A stretch of DNA of 64,000 nt from an uncultured Spirochaetia bacterium (GCA_958296075.1 CATQHW010000001.1:744001-808000), one strand, 5' to 3'; positions 20,017-30,034 are shown, counted from the first letter of the stretch. Numbers and translations are program-made. Notes: a model not told the origin generated them from the letters alone.

Positions 20017-20526
20017 TCAGACGGTGCGCGATTCGTTCGACTGCTGAGAACGCCGGCGCAGGGAGCGCCCGAGCAGAAGCGCTGCGGCTGCCGCCGCCAT
20101 CAGCACGGGAACCGTGATCACGGCCGGCGTCAGGCTGCCCGGCTCGACATCCAGGGCGACCAGCACGGCGAACACCGCCTGCACCACGCTGCCGCCGCCC
20201 AGCGCCACGCCCAGCGCCATGGCCGAGCGGGAGTAGACCGTGCCGAACCGATGCGACCACACGTAACGGAAGGAGACCCACACCGCATAGGCCCAGCCGC
20301 CGGCCAGCGCGATCATGATCAGTGATCCGGACGCCGACCGCCGGGTGGTCACGCGGGTCGCCGCCTCGCCGGTGGACTCGACCGCCGCGAACACCACCGG
20401 GCTCACCATGTCGAACAGCAGCACGAAGAAATAGGTGGCGGTCAGCGCGACCACCGGCGCCAGGATGCGACCGGCGATGCGCTCGTTGCGCGCCGCGGGT
20501 GCGCGCGGGCGCGGAACCTCCTGCAC
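20017..20526 (-). CDS. Small integral membrane protein, unknown function
   Basis: 169 residues with about four hydrophobic segments: ILAPVVALTATYFFVLLFD, SLIMIALAGGWAYAVWVSF, SAMALGVALGGGSVVQAVFAVLV and TPAVITVPVLMAAAAAALLLG. The N-terminus is basic and Pro/Arg-rich and the C-terminus is polar. I do not recognise the family. It is divergent from the enolase-superfamily gene, which starts 104 bp away. Confidence 0.6.
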   Translation of the reverse strand: MQEVPRPRAPAARNERIAGRILAPVVALTATYFFVLLFDMVSPVVFAAVESTGEAATRVTTRRSASGSLIMIALAGGWAYAVWVSFRYVWSHRFGTVYSRSAMALGVALGGGSVVQAVFAVLVALDVEPGSLTPAVITVPVLMAAAAAALLLGRSLRRRSQQSNESRTV

Positions 20527-20630
20527 CGCGGCAGTGTATTCCAGGCACGGCGGCCGTAACCACCAAGCGCAGGCACGGCTCGCTTGCCCCGCCGCGGCGG
20601 GAGGACGATGCTCTGCCCGGAGGCTCGGCG

Positions 20631-21770
20631 ATGAAGATAAGCGGCATCTCCACCCACGTCACGGTCCTGGAGGAGCGCTCGCGCGCGTTCGTGAAGGTAC
20701 AGACCGATCGGGGCATCCACGGCTGGGGCGAGGCGTACTCCACCGGTCCCGACCGGAGCGTGGCGCCGATCGCCGACTACCTGTTCCGGCTCGCCGGCGG
20801 CGAGGACCCGCGGCGCATCGAGTACCTGATGATGAAGCTCCACCAGCAATTCCGGTTCCCGCCGGGCGGCGTTGGGCTGGCGGCGATCTCCGCATTCGAT
20901 CAGGCGCTCTGGGACATCGCCGGCAAGGAGGCCGGGCTGCCCGTCTACCGGCTGCTTGGCGGCGCCGCGCGCGACCGCGTGCGCGTATACCACGCGATCA
21001 AGGGGCAGGACGGTGAGCAGGCGGCCGAACGCGCGCGCCGGTTGCACGACGAATGGGGATTCACGGCGTTCAAGACCAGCCCCTATCTGCTCGACCCGGA
21101 GGCGGACCGGTGGGGACGCGTCTGCGCCGCCGCCGCGCGCTACTTCCAGGAGCTGCGCGAACACACGCCCGATGACTGGGAGTTCGCCTTCGATCCGCAC
21201 GCGCGCATCCTGGAGCCGGTACGGGCGCTGCAGCTTGCCAACGCGCTGGCGCCCTTCGATCCGTACTTCTACGAAGAGCCGCTGCGGCCCGAGCACATCC
21301 CCGCCTGGCAGCGGCTGCGCGCGCAGATGCAGGTACCGCTGGCCACCGGCGAGTGCCTCTACGGCCGCTTCGAGTTCCTGAGCCTGCTGGCCGCGCAGGG
21401 CGCCGACATCATCCAGCCGGACGTGTGCATCTGCGGAGGGCTGCTGGAGATGCGCAAGATCGCGGCCATAGCCGAGGCGCACTACGTGACCGTCGCCCCG
21501 CACAACCCCATGGGACCGCTGGCGACCGCCGTGAACGCCCACTTCGCGCTCGCCACCCCCAACTTCAAGGTCCTGGAGTACGTCTTGCCGAGCCAGCAGA
21601 CGCGCCGCCGCTTCGACGGGGTGCTGCTGCCGGAGGACGGATACCTGCGCGTGAGCGACCGCCCCGGCTTCGGCATCGAACTGGACGAAGACGCGATCCG
21701 GGACGACCGGTACCGGCACTGGGAGCGCCACGCCCCGGCCCGCCCGGACGGGTCGACCGGCTACGTCTGA
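20631..21770 (+). CDS. Enolase-superfamily sugar-acid dehydratase (mandelate racemase/MLE type)
   Basis: 379 residues from MKISGISTHVTVLEERSRAF. The three metal ligands are on barrel strands in FAFDPHARI, FYEEPLRPE and LATGECLYG, and the general-base His is in APHNPMGPLATA. This pattern is closest to galactonate/gluconate-type dehydratases, which dehydrate an acid sugar to a 2-keto-3-deoxy acid. A GGAG-like site precedes the ATG. Nearby hydrolase, dehydrogenase and sugar-transport genes fit sugar-acid catabolism. Exact substrate is not readable. Confidence 0.88.
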   Translation: MKISGISTHVTVLEERSRAFVKVQTDRGIHGWGEAYSTGPDRSVAPIADYLFRLAGGEDPRRIEYLMMKLHQQFRFPPGGVGLAAISAFDQALWDIAGKEAGLPVYRLLGGAARDRVRVYHAIKGQDGEQAAERARRLHDEWGFTAFKTSPYLLDPEADRWGRVCAAAARYFQELREHTPDDWEFAFDPHARILEPVRALQLANALAPFDPYFYEEPLRPEHIPAWQRLRAQMQVPLATGECLYGRFEFLSLLAAQGADIIQPDVCICGGLLEMRKIAAIAEAHYVTVAPHNPMGPLATAVNAHFALATPNFKVLEYVLPSQQTRRRFDGVLLPEDGYLRVSDRPGFGIELDEDAIRDDRYRHWERHAPARPDGSTGYV

Positions 21771-21794
21771 ACCGCCGGCCGCGGCATCGCGCGG

Positions 21795-23501
21795 TCAGCG
21801 CGGCGCCAGGCGCAGGCTGCGCAGGCGGTTGAGCGCCGCCGCGATCTCGAAGCGCCGGGCGTACGCCCGGTCGCCAAACCCGGATTCGGCCAGCGCTTCC
21901 AGGCCGCCGGCCCGGAGCTCGGCATCGAGCGCCGCCAGGATCGCCGGCAGATCGCGCCGGCCGTCGCACAGCCCGCGCGCGATCCGCAGCAACGCGTCGC
22001 CGATCGTCCGGCACTGCGCCGGGTCGACGATCTGATATTGCAGGCTGACGTCGATCTCTTCGCTCCCGAATTCGATCGACCGGGTCCCGACCGCGCGTAC
22101 CCGCTCAGGCCGCCGCCCGCGACGAGGGTCCAGGCCGTCCGGCAGGGGGACCCGCCGCGCGGCAGGCGGCCAGTCGTCGGGCGCGCGCGGCGCCGCCTCG
22201 CCCAGCGGCCGGGCTGCCGCGACCTCGCGCGCCCGATCCGTGACATCGTGCGGCTGGTAGGCGTCCATCTGAATGACGCAATCGGCGACGTCCAGGTAGT
22301 CGCCGGCGCCGCCCACCACCAGCACCGACGACACGGAACCGGTTTCCCAGAGCTGGCGCACGCGGTCGATGTACGGGGTGATCGGCTCGCGGTCGCCGGG
22401 GACCAGGCGGCGCATGCGCGCGTCGCGGATCATGAAGTTGGTCGCGGCCGTGTCCTCATCGATCAGCAGACCGGTCGCCCCGGCCTCCAACGCCTCGACG
22501 ATCGCCGCCGCCTGCGAGGTGCTGCCCGAGGCGTCGTCGCTGTCGAAGCGATGCGTCTCCCGCCCCAGCGGCAGGCCGCGGATGAACGGCGTCAGGCAGG
22601 CGCCGCGCACCGCGCGGCCGTCCTCGGCGCGCACGGTCACCAATTCCCCCGCCGCCACGCACCGCTCGCGCCCGTCGCCGGGCGGGTGGTCGTAGATGCC
22701 CAGGGCGAGCGCCTGCAACAGCGTCGACTTGCCGTGATAGCCGCCGCCCACGATCAGGGTGACGCCGGCGCGGACCCCCAGCCCGCGCAGCGTTCCGGCG
22801 TGCGGCGCGCGCAGCTCCACGGCCAGGGCGTCGGGAACGCGCAGCGGCAGCGCGTCCCGCAGCGGGCGCGCATCGACGCCGCTGCGGCGTGGCAGCACGC
22901 TTCCTTCGGCCAGAAACGCGATCAGCCCGCGCTCGCCGAGCTCCGAGCGCAGCGCCACCTGGTCCTCCACGACCTGCACGTGGGCGCGCAGCGCGCCGAG
23001 ATCGAGCCCGTCGGCCACGGCGCGGATCGCGGCATGCAGATCACGGACCAGGAGGTCCGCCGCGGCTCGGCCGAGGATCCGGCGCCCTGCCGCCGGCAGC
23101 CCGGCGTACAGGCGCACCCGGACGCTGCCGTCCGCGTCGACCACGACGCCGGTTCGCTCCAGCACCTCCTGGCCGGCGGGGCTGATCTCCAGCAACCCGC
23201 TCGTGCCGCTCCCCGCACCGCGCGAGAACCGGGACAGCGCAGGATGCAGCGCCCGTTGCAGGTAGTCGGCGGTCGCGCGGCGCGCGTCCCGGCCGCTCCG
23301 GGCCCAGTCGGGCAACCCCATCAGCGCAGCGGGAAGGTCGACGCGCAGTCGGCTCGGCGCCGCGAACGGATCGCCCTGCACGTGGTCGAAGCGCAGCGCG
23401 CATCTTCCCAGCGGATAGCGACGGCCGCGCAGGTCCCGGTACTGGCCGTACGGCCGGCCGTCGATCCGGATCAGGTCCCGCGTCAGGATGTCGTCACCCA
23501 T
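21795..23501 (-). CDS. Predicted ATPase of the ABC class (COG3044 type)
   Basis: 568 residues. Walker A is GGGYHGKSTLLQAL, followed by RFDSDDASGSTSQAAAIVEALEAGA and the Walker B-like LLIDEDTAATNFMIRDARM. PITPYIDRVRQLWE and SVLVVGGAGDYLDVAD are the hallmark C-terminal segments of this soluble ABC-class family. There are no membrane parts. A nucleic-acid role is likely by analogy with relatives that bind RNA, but its job in bacteria is not established. The 3' end faces the dehydratase gene; its start overlaps the Ldh-family stop. Confidence 0.87.
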   Translation of the reverse strand: MGDDILTRDLIRIDGRPYGQYRDLRGRRYPLGRCALRFDHVQGDPFAAPSRLRVDLPAALMGLPDWARSGRDARRATADYLQRALHPALSRFSRGAGSGTSGLLEISPAGQEVLERTGVVVDADGSVRVRLYAGLPAAGRRILGRAAADLLVRDLHAAIRAVADGLDLGALRAHVQVVEDQVALRSELGERGLIAFLAEGSVLPRRSGVDARPLRDALPLRVPDALAVELRAPHAGTLRGLGVRAGVTLIVGGGYHGKSTLLQALALGIYDHPPGDGRERCVAAGELVTVRAEDGRAVRGACLTPFIRGLPLGRETHRFDSDDASGSTSQAAAIVEALEAGATGLLIDEDTAATNFMIRDARMRRLVPGDREPITPYIDRVRQLWETGSVSSVLVVGGAGDYLDVADCVIQMDAYQPHDVTDRAREVAAARPLGEAAPRAPDDWPPAARRVPLPDGLDPRRGRRPERVRAVGTRSIEFGSEEIDVSLQYQIVDPAQCRTIGDALLRIARGLCDGRRDLPAILAALDAELRAGGLEALAESGFGDRAYARRFEIAAALNRLRSLRLAPR

Positions 23502-24603
23502 CCCGGGATTTCAGACCATTCCTTGCCGGAGCACCGCCCAGCAGCGCTTCCACCTCAGCGGCAAGGCCGACCAGGTCGCGCAGGCCGGCGACGGTGGCGC
23601 CGCGCAGCGGCACGCCGTTCTGCAGCGCGTCGCGCTCCCGCTCGTGCTCGATGTCGCCCGGCAGATAGATGCGCTCCACGCCCGGCGCCTGCCGCGCGCC
23701 GCGTACCTGCCGGGCCAAACGCGCCATGCGCTCCTTGAACTCGGCCAGCGGCAGCAGCGGCTCGATATCCACGGCGATGAAGCTGTGCGCCTGGTCGCTG
23801 CGCCCCGCCGGGTCGCTCACCCAGTCGCGCATCTCCGCCATGATCGCGGCGCCGCCCAGCACGCCGGTCAGGCACTCGATCAGCAGCGCCAGCCCGGAAC
23901 CCTTGTAGCCGCCGAACGGGACCAGCGAGCCGCCTTGCCGCACTGCGGCCGGATCGGTCGAGGGCGCCCCGCCGGCATCGAGCGCCCAGCCCTCCGGGAT
24001 CGATCGTCCTTCGCGCGCCGCGATCGCCAGCTTGGTGCCGGCCACCGCGCTCATGGCGATGTCGAGGTAGACCGCCCGATCGCCGGCTCCCGGCACGGCG
24101 CAGGCCAGCGGGTTGTTGCCGACCGTTCGGCCGGCCCCGCCGGCGACCGCCATCGTCGGGTCGGCGTTGGTCATCGCCACGCCGGCCATGCCGGCGTCGG
24201 CCGCCATCTTGGCGTAGTAGCCGGCGGCGGCGAAGTTGTTGCCGTCCCGCGCTACCACGAATGCCACGCCGTACCGCCGCGCCCGCTCGATCGCCAGTTC
24301 CATGGCGCGGTAGGCGACGAGCGGGCCGAGTCCCGCATCGCCGTTCAGCACCAGCGTCGCGCCCACGTCGCGTTCGATGGCGATGCGCGGCGCGGCGGTC
24401 ATGCCGCCGGCCTGGATATGCCGGATGTACGGCGCGAGCAGGGCGACGCCGTGGCTGATGCCGCGCATCTCGTTCGCCACCATCACCCGGGCCACGACCG
24501 CAGCGTCCCGGTCCGGCACCCCGGCGGCGCGCAACGCGCGAGCGCCCAGCTCCCGAAGGGCGGCTTCGGGGACGCGCGGGGCGCCGTCGATACCGCCGTT
24601 CAT
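23494..24603 (-). CDS. Ldh family oxidoreductase (malate/L-lactate/ureidoglycolate dehydrogenase type)
   Basis: 369 residues from MNGGIDGAPRVPEAALRELG; the ATG overlaps the upstream gene's stop by 4 nt. Family markers: GISHGVALLAPYIRHIQAGG, NGDAGLGPLVAYRAME, GVAFVVARDGNNFAAAGYYA, GVAMTNADPTMAVAGG, GNNPLACAVPG and PFGGYKGSGLALLIE. These NAD(P)-dependent enzymes reduce 2-keto acids or oxidise 2-hydroxy acids. With a sugar-acid dehydratase 1.7 kb away it may handle keto-acids from sugar breakdown. It is in a tight run with the ABC-class ATPase and the large glycan enzyme. Confidence 0.88.
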   Translation of the reverse strand: MNGGIDGAPRVPEAALRELGARALRAAGVPDRDAAVVARVMVANEMRGISHGVALLAPYIRHIQAGGMTAAPRIAIERDVGATLVLNGDAGLGPLVAYRAMELAIERARRYGVAFVVARDGNNFAAAGYYAKMAADAGMAGVAMTNADPTMAVAGGAGRTVGNNPLACAVPGAGDRAVYLDIAMSAVAGTKLAIAAREGRSIPEGWALDAGGAPSTDPAAVRQGGSLVPFGGYKGSGLALLIECLTGVLGGAAIMAEMRDWVSDPAGRSDQAHSFIAVDIEPLLPLAEFKERMARLARQVRGARQAPGVERIYLPGDIEHERERDALQNGVPLRGATVAGLRDLVGLAAEVEALLGGAPARNGLKSRDG

Positions 24604-27600
24604 GGCGCGTGCGGCCGGGCAAGGTAGGCCAACAGCGAAGGGACGTAGCGGGTCTGGCTGGCCCAGTCCTTGCCGAAGCCGGAGTGATCGGCTTCCGGGG
24701 AGGCGGATGGCAGATCGCCCAGATCGCGCATGCCGCGCTCCACGATCTCCCGCAACTCGGCGTCGCCGGTGAGGGCGTGCGCGTAGGCCAGACCCTCGAT
24801 CACCTGCCGGGTGAACACCGGTTGCGGGCCGCCGCCGCGGCGCAGGCACGGCGTGTAGCGGAAGTGGCCGCTATCGGCGTCGTAGGTGCGGCGGAGCAAC
24901 CAGCGCACCCCTCCCCGGATCGCTGCCGAGACCCGCTCGTCGCCAGTCAGCTCGTGATAGCGGCGCAGCCCCGACAGCAGCACGCCGACCATGAAGCCGG
25001 CCTCGCCCCGCTCGCGCGGCGGCTCGCAGCCGCAGTGGCCCTCCTTGAGCACGCGCTCCCAGCCGCCGCCCGGCTCCTGCCGCTCCAGCACGCGGGCGAC
25101 GATCAACGCGGCGGCGTTGAGGTAGCGGGGCGAGGCGCTCATCCGCGCCAGCGCGGTGAGGTGGATCAGGTGCCAGCCGCATTCGCGGCAGTTGGCGAAG
25201 TCGTAGTGCTGGATGCCGCCGCCGAAGTCCTTCAGGCCGGCGCCGAGCAGCCAGCCCGCGGTGCGGTCGAGCGACTCGCGCGCGTTCTCGTCGCCGGTCA
25301 GCAGGTAATGGAGCGCCGGCCCCTCCACCCAGGTGTGCGACGGCACGCTGCTGGAGCCGCCCATCTTGCTGCGGAACCAGGGCGGCAGGTAGCCGCCGGC
25401 ATGGCCGGGCATGTGCGTGTACTGCGCGCCGACCTGATCGGCGTCGGCCGACGAGTTGATGGTGTCGACGTCGGTCAGGTGCCGCGCCGCTTCGGCGCCG
25501 AGGCTGGACCAGCGCGGATCGCCGCCGCGCAGGAACTCGCTGTAGTGCGCGAACGGCGGGTCGTACTCATTGTTGCCCCACGACCAGGCGCTCTCTCCGT
25601 ACCAGTCGCCGAAGTTCACCCATCCGTACTGGCGGTGGATGTCTCGGTCGGCGATCCACTGCTCGTAGCCGCCGTCCATGGCGCGCTCGTAGCGCTCGAG
25701 CAGCCCGGTATCCTTGGCGGCCAGCGGGCCGAGCACGCCGCAGCCGTTGAGCCAGTCGAGCGCAGGACGCACCGCCGGAGGCTCCTCGAACCAGGCGAGC
25801 AGCGCGTCGTTGCGCGGCCCGCAGGCCAGCAGCAGCTCGCTGGTGAGCGCCATGCCCGCCTTGAGCAGATAGCCGTCGTCGCGGAGCCAGAAGTAGATGC
25901 GGTGCCAGCTCTCCTCGTCGGCGGGCCGCGCGGCGCCGCCGGGCGCCGGCAGCAGCTCCACCGCGATCTCGCCTCCGGTGACCCGTACGGCGCGCGGCCA
26001 GGTCTGCCAGAAACGCCGCAGCGCCACGGTGAGGGTCTCCGCGTCCGGGTTCCCCGGTTCGGCGGCGGCGCTGACCGTGACGTGGCCGGGAACGCGGCCT
26101 GGCACCTCGCGCGCAGCGCCACCGTCTTCGACGCGGTATCCCTGATCGTGATCGTGGATCAGACGCATCTCGCCGGCCGCCGGGACCGCGGCGCCGCCGG
26201 CCGGCCCGTCCGACCAGTGGACGCGGCGCCAGCGCGCCGGGTCGTTGCCGGCGCGGCGGATCGCCAGCGACGCGCCGCGCACCGCCAGCAACGTCGCCTG
26301 CTCCCCGTCGGTGCCGGCGATCGCTCCGCGCACGGTGGCGGCCGCCGCGGGAATGGCATCGACGGCGCCGCCGGCCGCCGGCGGCAGGTGCGGGGAGCTG
26401 ACCTGCAGGCGGTGCACGACGCGCACCGCCTGCAGTCCGCGGTAGACGTGCACGCGGACGGTACTGACCAGGTGCGCGACCCCGTCGTGGTCGAGATGCC
26501 CGAAGCGGTAGCGGATCACGGCGCGCTGCCACCCCTGCTCCTCGAGACAGAGGTCGTAGACCGGCCCCTGGCGGAGCTCCACGCCGCTGCCCAGGGTGAG
26601 CGCCGCGCGGCTGCCGGCGTGCGCCGCGCGCCACGGTCCGCCGCCGGCGCGGGTCTCGATCGCCGGCAACGGCTCGCCCGCGCCGGCGGTGACCCGCACG
26701 CGCAGCGAGTCGCCGGTCACCGACACCCCGCTCTCCCCGGCCGCGCAGCGCAGACCGCCGGCGGCCGCCGCAGCGCCGGACGCCGGGGCAAGGGTCACCG
26801 TCCCGGCGAGCCGGGCCTCCGGCGCGGCCGCCTGCGGCAGGCCGCCGTCGACGAGCACCCAACTCGCCGATCCGTCGGGCCAGAAGCCGTGCGGCCGGCA
26901 CTGCACCCGCGCCGCCGCGCCCTGAGCTTCCCAGCGGCCCTCGACGGCTCCCGTCAAGCGGCCGCGCGGCACCGGCACGCCGAAGGTGACCGGCAGCCCG
27001 CGCAGCTCAGCGCCCGCCAGATTGCAGAGTTCCACCGGCACGGAAACCGTCCCGGCGGCCGCCGCGGCGCCCTCCGCTGCCGTGACGCCTGCCGGCTCGC
27101 CGGCCACGGCTACGTCAGCGGTCTCCTGCCGCCCGCCGGCTTCGGTGGCGCGGACCCGCGCCCGGTACCCGGCCGCAGGCGGCGCCGGCAACCCGGTCAC
27201 GCCGATGGAGTGCAGGCTCAGCAGGCTCTCCTCCTCCGCGGCGGCGACCGTTTCCCCGGTGTCGGCGCGCGTAACCGCCACGCCGCAGCGGGTCACGGGC
27301 CAGGTGGTGGCATCGACGGCCATCGCGAACGAGCCGTCGGGGCTCCGCCGCAGGCGCGCCGTCAGCCGGTCGATGCGCGGCCGGTAGCAGGTCGGCTCCG
27401 GCCGTTCCCTGAGCAGCACCACGCGCTCCAGCCGATACGACGCATCACCGGTACCGGTGATGCGCAGCACCTCCATCTCCCCCATGAACTCGACGGCGCG
27501 GTCCAGCACGTAGAGGTGGCGCCGGTTGTCGTGCCGGAACGGCGCCATGCAGCCGACCGGATCGGCTCCCAGGGTCACCTCCAGCCGGCAGTCGAAGCCG

Positions 27601-27887
27601 TGCTCGTCGTACATCACCACGCCGACGAAGCGCCGGCCGGTATGGTCGCTGGCGCCGTCGAGGGTGTCCCAGAAACGATGCCTCAAGGTGGCCGGCAGGC
27701 CGGCGCGAGCGAAGCTGCGCGGCCGGTAGACGCTGCGGTAGGGATACGTGCCGGTCAGCCCGATGTCGGGCACCAGGCCGTCCAGATTCTCGGCGGCATC
27801 GGCGCGAAAGCTCACGGTGTCGGGCGCCGCGGTCAGCGCGTCGATCCGCTCCGGCTCGGCTATGTCTATGGGCGGCAGTCGGTCCAT
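24600..27887 (-). CDS. Large PcRGLX/YetA-like glycan-active enzyme
   Basis: 1095 residues. The middle segment VELCNLAGAELRGLPVTFGV then PVPRGRLTGAVEG resembles the N-terminal RIFT-barrel domain of PcRGLX/YetA-type rhamnogalacturonan lyases. Residues about 700-1090 look like an alpha/alpha toroid (QYGWVNFGDWYGESAWSWGNNEY, HTWVEGPALHYLLTGDENARE, HLIHLTALARMSASPRYLNAA). The first 170 residues are a separate beta domain. No signal peptide is seen. Likely a polysaccharide lyase or hydrolase acting on imported or surface glycans. Specificity is unknown. Confidence 0.65.
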   Translation of the reverse strand: MDRLPPIDIAEPERIDALTAAPDTVSFRADAAENLDGLVPDIGLTGTYPYRSVYRPRSFARAGLPATLRHRFWDTLDGASDHTGRRFVGVVMYDEHGFDCRLEVTLGADPVGCMAPFRHDNRRHLYVLDRAVEFMGEMEVLRITGTGDASYRLERVVLLRERPEPTCYRPRIDRLTARLRRSPDGSFAMAVDATTWPVTRCGVAVTRADTGETVAAAEEESLLSLHSIGVTGLPAPPAAGYRARVRATEAGGRQETADVAVAGEPAGVTAAEGAAAAAGTVSVPVELCNLAGAELRGLPVTFGVPVPRGRLTGAVEGRWEAQGAAARVQCRPHGFWPDGSASWVLVDGGLPQAAAPEARLAGTVTLAPASGAAAAAGGLRCAAGESGVSVTGDSLRVRVTAGAGEPLPAIETRAGGGPWRAAHAGSRAALTLGSGVELRQGPVYDLCLEEQGWQRAVIRYRFGHLDHDGVAHLVSTVRVHVYRGLQAVRVVHRLQVSSPHLPPAAGGAVDAIPAAAATVRGAIAGTDGEQATLLAVRGASLAIRRAGNDPARWRRVHWSDGPAGGAAVPAAGEMRLIHDHDQGYRVEDGGAAREVPGRVPGHVTVSAAAEPGNPDAETLTVALRRFWQTWPRAVRVTGGEIAVELLPAPGGAARPADEESWHRIYFWLRDDGYLLKAGMALTSELLLACGPRNDALLAWFEEPPAVRPALDWLNGCGVLGPLAAKDTGLLERYERAMDGGYEQWIADRDIHRQYGWVNFGDWYGESAWSWGNNEYDPPFAHYSEFLRGGDPRWSSLGAEAARHLTDVDTINSSADADQVGAQYTHMPGHAGGYLPPWFRSKMGGSSSVPSHTWVEGPALHYLLTGDENARESLDRTAGWLLGAGLKDFGGGIQHYDFANCRECGWHLIHLTALARMSASPRYLNAAALIVARVLERQEPGGGWERVLKEGHCGCEPPRERGEAGFMVGVLLSGLRRYHELTGDERVSAAIRGGVRWLLRRTYDADSGHFRYTPCLRRGGGPQPVFTRQVIEGLAYAHALTGDAELREIVERGMRDLGDLPSASPEADHSGFGKDWASQTRYVPSLLAYLARPHAP

Positions 27888-27988
27888 GTCGTTCCTCGCA
27901 ATCTACCGGACACAGGCGGCGGCGCCCTCCCGGTCGGTTCCTGTCCCCAACGGTAGACGCGGCGGGCGCCCTGCGCCACCGTATCGCC

Positions 27989-28906
27989 ATGGGTACCGGG
28001 AACGGCTTCGAGATACGGCGCGCGGGCACCGCTGATGCGCTCGGCAACATGGTCATGGAGACCGCGACCGGCCGCCTGCTCGGCGGGGTCGGCCACAACG
28101 ACCTGCGCGCCTGGTGCTTTCCGCTCAACACCCCGCGCGGACTCGGCGTGGCGCAGGAGTACCCGTTCGATCACGCCTTCCACAACGGCGTGTTCGTGGC
28201 GCAGGCGCGGGTGGTATGCGGCGGCGTGCTCTCCAACTTCTGGGTGGTGCATCCCGACTGGCGCTCCCCGGACTCGCACGTCTACAACCACCTGGGCCAT
28301 ATCCGCTATCGGGACCGGGCTCACGTCACGCCGCTGGCATCAGGCTACCGGTTCACCTATCGCTCCACCTGGACCGGATCGGACGGCAGGCCGGTGCTGG
28401 ACGAGGCGCGCCACTTCGACCTCTACGCCGCCGGCGACGCGACCGTCTGCGACGTCACCTCCGGCAAGACCGCCGCCTACGGCGACCTGCTCTTCGAGGC
28501 CAACAAGCACGGCTCCCTGGGGGTGCGCGTCCAGCCGCAGCTCCTGCCGCCGTTCGGGGGCGAAATCGTTGCCGGCAAGGGAGCGGAGATCTACCGCGGC
28601 CTCGCCGACGAGGTGGCGTTCGGCAAGGAACGCGACTTCGTAGCGTACGAGGCGGATCCCGCCGGCCTCGATCGCTTCGGCGTCTGCATGATGATCCTGA
28701 ACGACAGCGCCAGCGACCGCCGCACCGGGCCCTGGTTCATTCGCGACTACGGGCTGGCGATGTTCAACGCGACCATGGTCGACGACGTGGCGGTCGCCGA
28801 GGGGGAGACCTGGGAAGCGGCGTTGCGCGTCGTCGCGTATGACGGGGCGGTCTCCGTCGATCGCGCCCGCGCCTGGGCGGCCGCCGGACGCGCGGCGGCG
28901 GCGTGA
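27989..28906 (+). CDS. PmoA-like (DUF6807) family protein
   Basis: 305 residues. Landmarks are PFDHAFHNGVFVAQARVVCG, NFWVVHPDWRSP, HVYNHLGHIRYRD and GPWFIRDYGLAMFNATM. This His-rich beta protein resembles the PmoA-like DUF6807 family, common in sugar-catabolic operons and not a true methane monooxygenase subunit. It is divergent from the large glycan enzyme (101 bp between starts) and followed by the MetE-like gene 34 bp later. The role is unknown. Confidence 0.55.
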   Translation: MGTGNGFEIRRAGTADALGNMVMETATGRLLGGVGHNDLRAWCFPLNTPRGLGVAQEYPFDHAFHNGVFVAQARVVCGGVLSNFWVVHPDWRSPDSHVYNHLGHIRYRDRAHVTPLASGYRFTYRSTWTGSDGRPVLDEARHFDLYAAGDATVCDVTSGKTAAYGDLLFEANKHGSLGVRVQPQLLPPFGGEIVAGKGAEIYRGLADEVAFGKERDFVAYEADPAGLDRFGVCMMILNDSASDRRTGPWFIRDYGLAMFNATMVDDVAVAEGETWEAALRVVAYDGAVSVDRARAWAAAGRAAAA

Positions 28907-28940
28907 GCCCGGCGCACGCGGCGCGCACCGGCGGCGACCA

Positions 28941-29939
28941 GTGACCACCACCGTCGTCGGCAGCTATCCCGTTCCCGAGTGGCTGAAGCGGAGCTCGGAC
29001 GAGGAGGCGCTGGGGGACGCCCTGACGGTGGTGATCGACGCCCAGCGGCGCGCCGGCATCGAGCTGATCGGCGACGGCGAGCTGGGCCGCTGGGACCTGG
29101 AGCGGCGCGCGCCGGGCGGGATGGTGGAGCGGTTCGTCCGGCCCCTGGACGGGGTGAGCGCGGCGCTGACGCGCGGCCAACTCGACGCGTACCGTGCGCG
29201 CGCCGACATGGCGTTCCGCAGCGCGCCGCCCGGCATCGTGGTGGGGCCGCTCGGCGACGGGCGCCTCGACCTGAAACGGGACTGGGAACGCGCCCGCGCC
29301 CGCACCGGCGCGCCGCTCAAGTTCACCGTGTCGAGCCCCTACCTCATAGCCAAGACTGTGGCCGACGCCCATTACGGCGACCTGGAGTCGCTGGCGACGG
29401 CGTTCGCCGAGCTGCTGGCCGGCCAACTCGCCGGCATCGACGCCGCCGTGGTGCAGGTCGACGAACCGAACCTGCCGGGTTCGCCCGCCGACGGCGCGCT
29501 CGCCGCGGCGGCCATCAACCGGCTGCTGGAGGGGGTCGAGCGCGGCGCGGAGCGGGCGGTCCATCTCTGCTTCGGCAACTACGGGGGCCAGACGCTTCAG
29601 CGCGGTGACTATGGCCGGCTGATCGACTTCATGAACGCGCTGCGCTGCGACCACCTGGTGCTGGAGACCACCCGCCGCGCGCCGGCGGAGATCGACCGCC
29701 TGCGCGGCGTGAGCGCCGACATCCGCCTGGGGCTGGGGGTGATCGACGTCAAGGACCTGCAGGTCGAGACGCCGGACCTGGTCGCGCGGCGCATCGAGGC
29801 GCTGGCGCGGACCGTCGGCGCCGAGCGCATAGCCTATCTCCATCCCGACTGCGGCCTGCGGATGCTGCCGCGCCCGGTGGCGGACGGCAAGCTGCGGGCG
29901 CTGGCCGCCGGCCGCGACCGCTACCTGGGCAGAGGCTGA
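28941..29939 (+). CDS. MetE-like cobalamin-independent methyltransferase domain protein
   Basis: 332 residues from the GTG at 28941: TTTVVGSYPVPEWLKRSSDE. Zinc-ligand candidates are HLCFGN and HPDCGLRML, with VDEPNLPG as the core acidic segment. This matches stand-alone proteins similar to the catalytic C-terminal half of methionine synthase MetE. They transfer methyl groups between small thiols or other carriers. The N-terminal MetE half is absent, as is usual for this subfamily. Last gene before the sugar importer. Confidence 0.82.
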   Translation: MTTTVVGSYPVPEWLKRSSDEEALGDALTVVIDAQRRAGIELIGDGELGRWDLERRAPGGMVERFVRPLDGVSAALTRGQLDAYRARADMAFRSAPPGIVVGPLGDGRLDLKRDWERARARTGAPLKFTVSSPYLIAKTVADAHYGDLESLATAFAELLAGQLAGIDAAVVQVDEPNLPGSPADGALAAAAINRLLEGVERGAERAVHLCFGNYGGQTLQRGDYGRLIDFMNALRCDHLVLETTRRAPAEIDRLRGVSADIRLGLGVIDVKDLQVETPDLVARRIEALARTVGAERIAYLHPDCGLRMLPRPVADGKLRALAAGRDRYLGRG

Positions 29940-29960
29940 CCGGCCGGCCGCCGGGCGGCA

Positions 29961-29990
29961 TTGACAGGCGGCGCGCGATCGACCCACCAT
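29961..29990 (+). promoter_or_regulatory. Promoter of the solute-binding protein operon
   Basis: A consensus TTGACA at 29961-29966 and a weak CACCAT at 29985-29990 (18-bp gap), about 45 bp before the start codon, which has an AAGGGGG ribosome-binding site at 30020-30026. The same TTGACAGGnGGCGCG string recurs at 44881 before another gene. Confidence 0.5.
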
Positions 29991-30034
29991 CCCCGGCAAT
30001 CACCAACTCAACACCTCACAAGGGGGATTCACCT

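Noticed and set aside
23488-27956. Very long plus-strand frames opposite the Ldh and glycan-enzyme genes
   Set aside because: Common in very GC-rich DNA; composition is Arg/Ala/Gly/His-rich with no domain, and the minus-strand genes are clear.
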